From NCBI GenBank assembly GCA_015478775.1, contig JADMKP010000012.1, positions 218,749 to 282,748 of the forward strand: DNA of 64,000 nt, given 5' to 3'. The notes under the pieces were generated by a model. It ran no database searches, was not told where the DNA came from, and saw only the letters and a list, made by a program, of their open reading frames with translations. Below, one piece after another: positions 26,692 through 34,747 of the stretch. Positions within the stretch are counted from its first letter, which is position 1; every line of letters begins with the position of its first letter. Source of the DNA: Fermentimonas sp. GTDB lineage: Bacteria; Bacteroidota; Bacteroidia; Bacteroidales; Dysgonomonadaceae. Position numbers and translations under genes: made by a program.

Positions 26692-28380
26692 TTATCCCCG
26701 GGTTATTTCTTCTTTATCTGAATCCCAATACATTGTTCTGCCTTCAAGATAAGCGCGAGTGCCCATATGAGCAGTAATAGCTTCTTGAAATCCTTGATCT
26801 AAATCACATGATGGCTTCTTGCCTGTTCTAATACATTCTAGCCATTCTCTCAAATGCAAATATGTTGTATTATACCTTTTGCCTCCAACATACGAGTACA
26901 ACAGACCTCGCTCAGCAAAATACAGCTCGGTTGCAGATGTAATTGCATCTAAATCTCTACCAGGAACATAGTGATAAAATGGCTCACCAGTTTTAATTTT
27001 ACCTTCGGCTATCTTGTCTTTATATCTTTCAGATCTGGGATCGATTGTAACTGAAAGCGAACTGCCAACCTCCATAGTTGCATCATGACCCATAATTTTT
27101 CTAGGACGTTTAAACTGGCTAGCCAAGGTTGCTGAGTATAACATTGCTAATCCCCTGTCGGCATACTCAAATGTAGTATGAAGCACATCAGGAACAGTTC
27201 TGCCATCCTTAAAAAAATACACACCTCCCGAAGATGTTGCAGAAGATGGGATGCCCAGCTTTAGTATTTGGTTCATTGCATCATACTCATGAGTTAGCAA
27301 GTCGCCACTCAACCCTGTACTATAATCCCACCAACATCTCCAGCGGAAAAATCTTTCGAGGCTGAACTTATCCCGTGGCTCTGGCCCAACATAAGATGCT
27401 AATCCGGCCGAAGTCATATAATCCATATATTCTTTAATCCTTTCTGGGTCTCCATCAAACTGTTTCCAATCGATGGTTTTAGGATTAGCCTTAGGGTTAA
27501 TATCATACACCCAAGCACCATTAGGGGCGTTTCTATTAGTACCAGTTTCTATAAGAGTGATAGGACCCAATAACCCTCTATCAATTATCTCACGTGCTCT
27601 TTCATAAGCCTCAATTTGTCTGTTTTGATGACCAAGTTGAAAAACCACATTACTATTTCTCACAAGTTCTCTTAATGCATACGTTTCAGGTACAGTCCAG
27701 GTCATTGGTTTCTCCAAATATATATGTTTACCTGCTTTCACTGCATCCATAGTCATTTGTCCATGCCAATGGTCGGGTGACGCAATTACCACAGCATCCA
27801 CATCATCCGCAGCAAGTAGATCTTTGTAATTTAAATATCTTTTTGGGCTACCACCATATTTTCCATTTAAACCCTCTCTATATATATTTGCACCAGCAGC
27901 AATTCCCTCCTCGGCGTGCACATCAAAAATATCACAAACAGCAGTAATTTTAATATTAAGATCTTCCTGTTCAATAAAATCCTGATATCTCTTATTAGCT
28001 GAGTCTGCCTTATTTAAGTTTATTAGCTCCTGCACTTCAGCTGGAGTTGTATACCCTAGTCCACTTAACAACTGTTTTCCCCTTATGCCTGTGCCAATAA
28101 TTCCTATTCTAATAGTTTCACCGTCGGTTGCTGATGCAGCAAAAGGGGTAACTTCTGTAGGAAAATGAAACATATCTGCTGCGGAACGATTGAAAATCTC
28201 GTTCTTCCTTTTTTTATAAACACCATATGCCATTGCACCTAAAACTGGCACGGTAGCCAAGGATTTTATAACATCGCGTCTCCCTTGAGAAACTGGTTTG
28301 CTTTTATTATCTACAGATTTACTCTCGTCCGACTTACTGTTCTTGTCGTTATTTATATTGTTTTTATTATTTTCTGACAT
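26692..28380 (-). CDS. Gfo/Idh/MocA-family oxidoreductase, long form with hydrophilic N-terminal tail
   Basis: The 562-residue protein starts with about 30 residues rich in Asn, Lys and Ser, then QGRRDVIKSLATVPVLGAMAYGVY, a twin-arginine-type signal or anchor. The dehydrogenase part has the Rossmann loop IGIIGTGIRGKQLL, an intact EKP (IYLEKPMTWT, near residue 222) and catalytic LSGDLLTHEYDAMNQIL. It is about 110-150 residues longer than the other Gfo proteins here. Its start overlaps the DoxX gene by 14 bp, so the two are translationally coupled. I infer that it may stay at the membrane and hand electrons to DoxX or quinone. Confidence 0.9.
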   Translation of the reverse strand: MSENNKNNINNDKNSKSDESKSVDNKSKPVSQGRRDVIKSLATVPVLGAMAYGVYKKRKNEIFNRSAADMFHFPTEVTPFAASATDGETIRIGIIGTGIRGKQLLSGLGYTTPAEVQELINLNKADSANKRYQDFIEQEDLNIKITAVCDIFDVHAEEGIAAGANIYREGLNGKYGGSPKRYLNYKDLLAADDVDAVVIASPDHWHGQMTMDAVKAGKHIYLEKPMTWTVPETYALRELVRNSNVVFQLGHQNRQIEAYERAREIIDRGLLGPITLIETGTNRNAPNGAWVYDINPKANPKTIDWKQFDGDPERIKEYMDYMTSAGLASYVGPEPRDKFSLERFFRWRCWWDYSTGLSGDLLTHEYDAMNQILKLGIPSSATSSGGVYFFKDGRTVPDVLHTTFEYADRGLAMLYSATLASQFKRPRKIMGHDATMEVGSSLSVTIDPRSERYKDKIAEGKIKTGEPFYHYVPGRDLDAITSATELYFAERGLLYSYVGGKRYNTTYLHLREWLECIRTGKKPSCDLDQGFQEAITAHMGTRAYLEGRTMYWDSDKEEITRG

Positions 28381-28870
28381 AACTACTCCTATCTTTTAAA
28401 AATGCTCTGTCTAATCCTATTATTTTAGATGTGGGGAAGAAGTAAAGTACTATTACTGCCACCATCATCACAAGGTTTTTATCCACCCATAAAGTCGTAC
28501 CTTCAGAAGGAAGCATATACTCAACATTTAATAGAGGTGGGTGTGATAAATAATATAATAGTAATAGAAAAGCGGCTGCCAAACACCCAACTCTCTCAAA
28601 GAGACCCAATATTAGAAGCAATCCAATAATCGTTAATCCATATATGTTTATAAAATCAGTTATTGCCATCATTGTTGGATTTTCAGCTATCATTGTAAAT
28701 AATGGAGAAAAAATCCCTTTCGAGTCCATTAAGTAACCATATGATGTCCAATTTGGTGATAATATTTTTGCCAATCCTTCGTATAAGAAAAACCAACCAA
28801 TAAGAATTCTTAAAACAACCAACCAAGAAAGTTGTGCATTTGTGTATGCATAGCCTGAACCTTTATTCAT
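28367..28870 (-). CDS. DoxX-family integral membrane protein
   Basis: From ATG 28870 the product has 167 residues with four membrane segments, including LSWLVVLRILIGWFFLYEGL, ITDFINIYGLTIIGLLLILG, CLAAAFLLLLYYLSHP and MMVAVIVLYFF. DoxX proteins are related to the small subunit of thiosulfate:quinone oxidoreductase and are thought to link to the quinone pool. A longer frame from 28942 adds 24 residues without family similarity, and I reject it. The 3' end overlaps the Gfo gene by 14 bp, which implies a functional pair. Confidence 0.85.
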   Translation of the reverse strand: MNKGSGYAYTNAQLSWLVVLRILIGWFFLYEGLAKILSPNWTSYGYLMDSKGIFSPLFTMIAENPTMMAITDFINIYGLTIIGLLLILGLFERVGCLAAAFLLLLYYLSHPPLLNVEYMLPSEGTTLWVDKNLVMMVAVIVLYFFPTSKIIGLDRAFLKDRSSYVRK

Positions 28871-28922
28871 TATTTTTAATTTGAAATGAGCTGTAATTTT
28901 AATTATTGAAAAATCAAGTTCG

Positions 28923-28930
28923 CAAACATA
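28923..28930 (-). promoter_or_regulatory. -7 box upstream of the DoxX-Gfo-anSME operon
   Basis: TATGTTTG on the minus strand fits TAnnTTTG about 50 bp before ATG 28870. A -33 TTG is not found at the standard spacing. Confidence 0.35.
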
Positions 28931-29108
28931 CAAATAATTCATGTTGCTTTTTCGAAAAAAATTACATGATTTATTAATTGATGTAGATGTTACATTTAAT
29001 GATTGTTATAACTGACTTCTTCAATAATACTTTTATATAACAACTTTATCACTATTTTTGTGTGAGTCTTATGTTGCAATTTGTATTCAACATTAAAGTG
29101 ATATTATT

Positions 29109-29714
29109 ATGAAAAAGATTTCAATACCCACTCTTTTCTTTTTTCTGACTACGGTGATTCTGGCATTTACTCTGCTTATAACTAATAAGTTAACAGATAA
29201 AGGAATAGGATATGATAGTTCCACAGTGATGAGTAGAATAAGTCATATTCAGGAACTTGCATTAGTAAAGCACAACTACACCGGAGTTATAGGATTTAAG
29301 GATTATAAGAGAATCCTCAACATTAATATTCCGTTAACTGATAAGTATTTTCTTTTGAAGTACAACGGATACTTAAAGGCGGGCGTAGATTTTAGTCGTA
29401 TTAAGATTAATGCATTGACCGACTCAATGGTGCATGTTTCTATTCCTAAGCCCGAAATATTTGATACTGTAATTGACGAGGGTTCTATTCAGATTTATAA
29501 TGAGAGTGAGAATGCTTTTAATCCAATCAAAATTTCTGATTATAATGAGGCTCTTTCCAGAGAGAAAAATATTATGATTAATGATGCCATTAAGCAGGGC
29601 ATTCTAAAGGATGCTACAGATCAGGCAAAAATGGTGTTGACGACTATGCTCGAGGAAATGGGATTTATAGATATAAAGATAACTGAAGAACTAATTATTC
29701 CTCAGTTTAAGTAA
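29109..29714 (+). CDS. DUF4230 family membrane-anchored protein
   Basis: A 201-residue protein with one N-terminal membrane segment (IPTLFFFLTTVILAFTLLI, about residues 6-24) and a soluble domain carrying the DUF4230 pattern: SRISHIQELALVKHNYTGV, KYFLLKYNGYLKAGVDFSRI, VHVSIPKPEIFDTVID and a C-terminal TMLEEMGFIDIKI. Its function is unknown. It is a lone plus-strand gene between two minus-strand units. TATTTTTG at 29053-29060 could serve as its -7 box. Confidence 0.8.
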   Translation: MKKISIPTLFFFLTTVILAFTLLITNKLTDKGIGYDSSTVMSRISHIQELALVKHNYTGVIGFKDYKRILNINIPLTDKYFLLKYNGYLKAGVDFSRIKINALTDSMVHVSIPKPEIFDTVIDEGSIQIYNESENAFNPIKISDYNEALSREKNIMINDAIKQGILKDATDQAKMVLTTMLEEMGFIDIKITEELIIPQFK

Positions 29715-29817
29715 TATTAGTTTTAGGAGTTATCAAGCTTACCAAAAAATGAGCTTATTTAATAAGTTATATATCCATGGGTGTCAGATACACTTTCATG
29801 ATTGTTAGATATATTGA

Positions 29818-30366
29818 TCATTGTTTATCGAAAGTATATCCTTCGCAGTATTTAATAACTTCCTCACCAAGAAACTTAAGAAAATGATTATGCTGCTCTT
29901 TGGTTATCATTTTAGGATAACTTAGTATTAGCAGTTCTTGTTTAACACCATCCAATCGATATGGCAAATGCACAAATCTATAAGGTGTTAGCGTAAAGCC
30001 CGCACGTTCATAGAATTGTAGCCTGCGAACCGACAATTCATTTATCAGTGGATCTATCTCAAGAATAATTATATGATTTGACTCTCGCAGATTATTGAGA
30101 AGTTGAGTGCCATAGCCATGACCTCTTATATTTGGGTTTACAGCCAAATGCTCGAGATAGCGGTAATTGTTCCACTCCCAAAAGAACATCAAACCTATCA
30201 ATTGATTACCATCCCATACAGAGAGCGGGAAGAAGCGGTCATCATTACAAGCATTTAGGTGATCTTCAATTTTTCTTCGCTCGGCAGCTGGAAAGCTTTC
30301 TTCATATAAATTCCAGACCTCACTCCACCTAGTCTTGTCGCCTGCTTCAATTTGTAAGAATTGCAT
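29818..30366 (-). CDS. GNAT-family N-acetyltransferase
   Basis: A 182-residue acetyltransferase. The acetyl-CoA motif is LEHLAVNPNIRGHGYGTQLL (V-x-x-x-x-R-G-x-G-x-G) near residues 73-92, preceded by the usual QLIGLMFFWEW strand and followed by RLQFYERAGFTLTPYRF. The substrate is unknown. It starts 26 bp after the stop of the DsbA-like gene on the same strand, so the two probably form an operon. Confidence 0.85.
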   Translation of the reverse strand: MQFLQIEAGDKTRWSEVWNLYEESFPAAERRKIEDHLNACNDDRFFPLSVWDGNQLIGLMFFWEWNNYRYLEHLAVNPNIRGHGYGTQLLNNLRESNHIIILEIDPLINELSVRRLQFYERAGFTLTPYRFVHLPYRLDGVKQELLILSYPKMITKEQHNHFLKFLGEEVIKYCEGYTFDKQ

Positions 30367-30392
30367 TTAAATATAATTCAATAATTCTTTGT

Positions 30393-31124
30393 TCAAATTT
30401 CACAAGTGCCGTCAGCTGAGCATGATTTACCCTTAATAATCTCTGGATTTGCTGCTTCGGTATTACGGCTCTTCCAATCATTGTATGATTTGTTTAAAAC
30501 CTCAAGGAAAAGTTCTACTGGTTCAGACCCAACTATTGCCTGTCTTTTGTCCATTAAAAAAGTTGGCACAGTGTCAAAGCCAAGGTTGCCAGCTTCTTGT
30601 ATATCTTGTTTTATTTCATAAGAATACTCATCGCTTTCAAGCATAGTACGAATTTCATCTTCCTCCAAACCAACTTCTTTTCCAATAGAAATTAGCAAAT
30701 CCCAGCTGCTATAATCTTTTGCCTCTTCAAAGTATGCTTTTGATAATTTCATAAGAACAGCGCTATCCAAGCCTCTTTTTGAAGCAAGTTTTATCAATCT
30801 ATGGGCATCATGTGTGTTTGCTGCAACTGCATTTTGAAGGTTAAACTCTACGCCCGCTTCATCTGCAAGTTTTTTTAAGTTCTCAAACATGCTCTTGATT
30901 CCCTCTTCAGGATATCCCGCACTATTTACAAGATATTCTTTTACAGGATATCCATTTCCTTTGTCTGGTAAATCGGGATTCAGTTGAAATGCTTTCCATA
31001 CTACATTTAATTCATCGGTATGATTGAACTGGCGCAGAGCTTTTTCAAAATGTATTTTTCCTAAATAGCAGTAGGGGCACATTATATCTGTCCAAACTTC
31101 AATCTTCATTTTATCTGGTGTCAT
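30393..31124 (-). CDS. DsbA family oxidoreductase, FrnE-like
   Basis: A 243-residue cytoplasmic thioredoxin-fold protein of the FrnE / 2-hydroxychromene-2-carboxylate isomerase-like group. The redox motif C16-PY-C19 is in IEVWTDIMCPYCYLGK. The C-terminal half has the cis-Pro loop GFDTVPTFLMDKRQAIVGS, as in FrnE. There is no signal peptide. The C-terminus ends in a Cys-containing tail (SCSADGTCEI), which resembles the extra C-terminal Cys pair of some FrnE proteins. It may act in thiol homeostasis under oxidative stress. An ATG at 31109 is an alternative start. Confidence 0.87.
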   Translation of the reverse strand: MTPDKMKIEVWTDIMCPYCYLGKIHFEKALRQFNHTDELNVVWKAFQLNPDLPDKGNGYPVKEYLVNSAGYPEEGIKSMFENLKKLADEAGVEFNLQNAVAANTHDAHRLIKLASKRGLDSAVLMKLSKAYFEEAKDYSSWDLLISIGKEVGLEEDEIRTMLESDEYSYEIKQDIQEAGNLGFDTVPTFLMDKRQAIVGSEPVELFLEVLNKSYNDWKSRNTEAANPEIIKGKSCSADGTCEI

Positions 31125-31531
31125 ATTTGTTTAATTATTATTTATTGTGTTACAGTCTCATTTAACAACTTCAACTACTTTTTGTTTAAAGGTTTCAAAG
31201 CATTACCTGTTAATTTTTATAATTTAGATTATCAACATTGATTTAAATTAATTAATTAATGTTTTGCTTTAAATTTAAAATTATATTTTTATATTTGTAA
31301 TGAAATATTAAGCCACACTTAATAAAGGTGTTTGTATATTCCAATTCGATTCCCTGAAAAAGGACTTTATTATTTATTAAATTGTATTACTTTATAATTA
31401 AAAATTTAAATGCTTATGATATGAAAAAGGATGAAAAATCTACTGCTACATTAATGCAAAGTTCTAAAAACTCCAGAAAATATCCAAGTATGGATTAAAA
31501 AGTTTTTAATTTATCAATAAAAAAAGAATAA
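31125..31531. other. Intergenic region with the second susC leader
   Basis: This 407-bp region has no conventional gene. It holds a promoter-like pair for susC (31263-31297) and a 25-codon reading frame (31421-31498, start MKKDEKSTATLMQ) that ends 33 bp before susC. No riboswitch or terminator was recognised. Confidence 0.5.
31263..31297 (+). promoter_or_regulatory. Promoter of the second susCD pair
   Basis: TTTG (31263-31266), a 23-nt spacer and TATATTTG (31290-31297) match the Bacteroidota consensus at the upper spacing limit. The predicted leader is about 230 nt. Confidence 0.55.
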
Positions 31532-34500
31532 ATGAATAAATTTAAGAATACTCACAGAACGTGCTGGCAAAAAGTGTCTTTTGCAGGCAAATTACTACTT
31601 GCTTTTTTATTTCTTAACATTTCACTTGCATCATTTGCAGGTGTTGAACAACAAAGGCAAATATCAGGAACTGTAGTTGATGCTCAAGGAATACCTATTA
31701 TTGGAGCAAACATCATTGAGAATGGCACTTCAAATGGAACTGTAACCGACGTCGATGGCAATTTTCAGTTTGAGGTTTCTGCAGGTGCTGTAATCACTAT
31801 TTCATATATAGGATATTTAGATCAACAAATCAATACGACAGGAATAAGCAACTTTAATATAGTTCTAGTAGAAGATACACAGACTTTAGATGAGCTTGTT
31901 GTAGTTGGTTACGGAACTATGAGAAAATCTGATGTTACAGGATCTATTTCAACAGCTAAAGGAAGCGATATTATCAAGAATCAATCGTTCAATGCACTTG
32001 AAGGTTTAAAAGGCAAGGCTGCGGGTGTTAATATTTTCTCTAATACGGGTCAGCCCGGTGGTGAAATGAGAGTTATAATTAGAGGAATTTCAACTATTAA
32101 TGCTTCTGCCAGCCCTCTCTATGTAGTGGACGGAGTTGTGATGTCTAACTTTCAATTTTTAAACCCAAATGATATTGAGTCAATTGAAGTGTTGAAAGAT
32201 GCCTCTTCTGCCGCTATCTATGGCGCTCGCGGTGCAAACGGTGTTATTCTAGTTACTACTAAAAGAGGTGGAAACACAGGCAACCGTGCACGTGTATCTT
32301 ATAGTGGTTCTGTATCAGTAAGCCAGATGGCGAGATATATGGATGTAATGGATGCAAACGAATGGATGAGTACCTTCAAGCAGGGACTTGAAAATGCTAA
32401 TATGTGGCAAAACAGGAACTTTACAACCGACCTTTCGCAAATATTTACAGATGATCGAATATTTAATGCTGATGGAACTCCTAAGTACAATACAAATTGG
32501 CAGAAAGAGGCTTCAAGAACAGCAGTTTCTCAGAATCATCAGATAAGTATTCAACGTGGCGATAACGATCATTCGGTTGGTGCTTTTATCAACTATACAG
32601 ATCAACAGGGTGTATTGCATAACACTTTTTTTAAGCGTTTAAATGCTAAGTTGGCTTATGATGATAAACCTACTTCATGGCTATCAACGGGAATTAACTT
32701 ACTTGTAAACCACTCTTGGGGTAACAGAACTTCAGATAATCCATACGGACAGGGTGCTTTGCGTACAATGGTAGAGTTGTTGCCATTTCTTCCAGTAATG
32801 CTTGATGGACAGTACGCACAGACAAATAGCTTTAGTACTAGTGCTATATATCGCGATCAAAGCAGCCCCAATTCAAATGCAATGCAAGGATTTAGTCCCG
32901 AAGGAGTAGGCAACCCAGTAGAGTTGCTTAAACGTATGGAAGCTAAACAATATAGAACTCAGGTTTTTGGTAATGCTGCGTTAACCTTTCATTTGGCTGA
33001 AGGCTTGGATTTAAAAACTCAGTTTGGTGTCGACTATCATAATAATCGTAATGCAAACTATACTCCTTTTACTCCACGTCCGCTTATTAATCAAAGTTCT
33101 ACTGGTAGAGCAGAAGGAAGTAACTCTAACACACTTTATTGGCAAGAAGAGACCTACCTGACATATAATAAGCTAGTTGGAAGTCACTCAATTAATGCAA
33201 TGGGTGGTGTCTCGTGGCAGGAAAGAACTTATACATGGTTTAATGCTGTTGGCAGTAATTTCTCCGACGATTTTTATGGATATTACAATTTAGGCAAAGG
33301 GTCCGACAGACCTTCTGTTGGTAACGACCATGATAAATGGACTATGAACTCTTATTTTGCTCGCCTTGCTTACTCGTATGATAATAAATATCTAGCAACA
33401 GTTACAAGCCGTTGGGATGGTTCATCTAAGTTTGGAGCTAACAACAAATATTCGTGGTTCCCTTCAATCGGTCTTGGTTGGTTAATGACAAATGAAGACT
33501 TTTTAGTTGATAATGCTGTAATAAGCAGATTGAAACCTCATACTTCATATGGTGTTACAGGTAACTCCGAAATTGGAACCTATGCATCGTTAGCCACAAT
33601 AGGCCAATCAACCACTATTATTGGCGAATCGCTACAAACCGTTTCCTATACTCAACGTATGCCTAATCCAGATTTGAGGTGGGAGAAAACGAATCAGTGG
33701 GATATCGGTGTTGATCTAGGTTTATTTAATGATAGGTTTAATATAGAAGCTTCGTATTATTACAAGTATACTACAGATCTATTATTGAGCCGTCCAATTC
33801 CAAGAAGTACAGGTTTCTCCTCTATTACCAGTAATATAGGTGAGGTATCTAATAAGGGTTTCGACTTGTTATTAAACGCGTATCCAATTCAGACAAGCGA
33901 TTTTCAGTGGAATAGTACTCTTAATTTAAGTTTCAATAAAAATAAAGTTGAAAAGCTTGACGAGAGCTCTTCAGTTGATGCTACAACTGGCAAACGTCAG
34001 ATTCTACTCGATGGTTTTGTTGGTTACGATATGCTTATTCGTGAAGGTGAAGAATTGTCTTCGTTCTATGGCTCAAAACGTGCAGGTATTTATGATGGCG
34101 TTGAGGCAAATTGGGATAGAGAAACAATGAATGTGCCTTCTACTATAGGTGAAAAAGTAACTTATAAACAAAGAGAAATTCTTGGTAACGGTTTGCCAGA
34201 TTGGATGGGCTCTTTTATAAACACTTTTGATTATAAAGGATTTGATCTTACTGTTGATTTACAATTCTCATGGGGAGCAGATATTATGCAGGAGTTTTTC
34301 CACTCAACTGAAGGTCGTTTCCTTACAAGCGGTATAGATCGTCTGTGGAAGGAAGCATGGCATCCTACATTAAATCCTAATGGAACTGCACAAGCAATTC
34401 GTCTTGCAAACTTCGGAATGGGAAATAATGCTAATGCAGATGATACATGGGTAGCAGATGGTTCATATTTACGTGGTAATCTTATTCAGTTAGGTTATAC

Positions 34501-34714
34501 ATTTACTGCAAATTCTCTGCAACGTGTAGGTTTATATTCGCTGAGAGTATACGGAAACGTAAATAATGCTTTCTTAATCACATCGTCAGATTATTTAGGC
34601 TTTGATCCCGAAAACTCATCACGATTAGGTGATAATAAATGGGGAACTAACCGTCAGTTCTTTACATATCCAACTCCCAGAACCTTCACTTTGGGTGTAA
34701 ATGTAACTTTTTAA
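31532..34714 (+). CDS. SusC/RagA-family TonB-linked outer-membrane transporter
   Basis: A 1060-residue importer. Signal region (to about residue 36), carboxypeptidase-regulatory-like domain (ISGTVVDAQGIPIIGANI), SusC signature LDELVVVGYGTMRKSDVTGS, plug (VIIRGISTINASASPLYVVDG, SIEVLKDASSAAIYGARGANG) and barrel ending GVNVTF. It shares the unusual N-terminal start MNKFK with the first susC. No degradative enzymes follow its susD, so the substrate might be shared with another locus. The ligand is unknown. Confidence 0.96.
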   Translation: MNKFKNTHRTCWQKVSFAGKLLLAFLFLNISLASFAGVEQQRQISGTVVDAQGIPIIGANIIENGTSNGTVTDVDGNFQFEVSAGAVITISYIGYLDQQINTTGISNFNIVLVEDTQTLDELVVVGYGTMRKSDVTGSISTAKGSDIIKNQSFNALEGLKGKAAGVNIFSNTGQPGGEMRVIIRGISTINASASPLYVVDGVVMSNFQFLNPNDIESIEVLKDASSAAIYGARGANGVILVTTKRGGNTGNRARVSYSGSVSVSQMARYMDVMDANEWMSTFKQGLENANMWQNRNFTTDLSQIFTDDRIFNADGTPKYNTNWQKEASRTAVSQNHQISIQRGDNDHSVGAFINYTDQQGVLHNTFFKRLNAKLAYDDKPTSWLSTGINLLVNHSWGNRTSDNPYGQGALRTMVELLPFLPVMLDGQYAQTNSFSTSAIYRDQSSPNSNAMQGFSPEGVGNPVELLKRMEAKQYRTQVFGNAALTFHLAEGLDLKTQFGVDYHNNRNANYTPFTPRPLINQSSTGRAEGSNSNTLYWQEETYLTYNKLVGSHSINAMGGVSWQERTYTWFNAVGSNFSDDFYGYYNLGKGSDRPSVGNDHDKWTMNSYFARLAYSYDNKYLATVTSRWDGSSKFGANNKYSWFPSIGLGWLMTNEDFLVDNAVISRLKPHTSYGVTGNSEIGTYASLATIGQSTTIIGESLQTVSYTQRMPNPDLRWEKTNQWDIGVDLGLFNDRFNIEASYYYKYTTDLLLSRPIPRSTGFSSITSNIGEVSNKGFDLLLNAYPIQTSDFQWNSTLNLSFNKNKVEKLDESSSVDATTGKRQILLDGFVGYDMLIREGEELSSFYGSKRAGIYDGVEANWDRETMNVPSTIGEKVTYKQREILGNGLPDWMGSFINTFDYKGFDLTVDLQFSWGADIMQEFFHSTEGRFLTSGIDRLWKEAWHPTLNPNGTAQAIRLANFGMGNNANADDTWVADGSYLRGNLIQLGYTFTANSLQRVGLYSLRVYGNVNNAFLITSSDYLGFDPENSSRLGDNKWGTNRQFFTYPTPRTFTLGVNVTF

Positions 34715-34747
34715 TTGATAGTCAGGAATTATTAAAATAGTAATCTT

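Noticed and set aside
28870..28942. DoxX start at 28942
   Set aside because: The added residues are hydrophilic and unlike the family, and the likely -7 box (28923-28930) lies inside this stretch.
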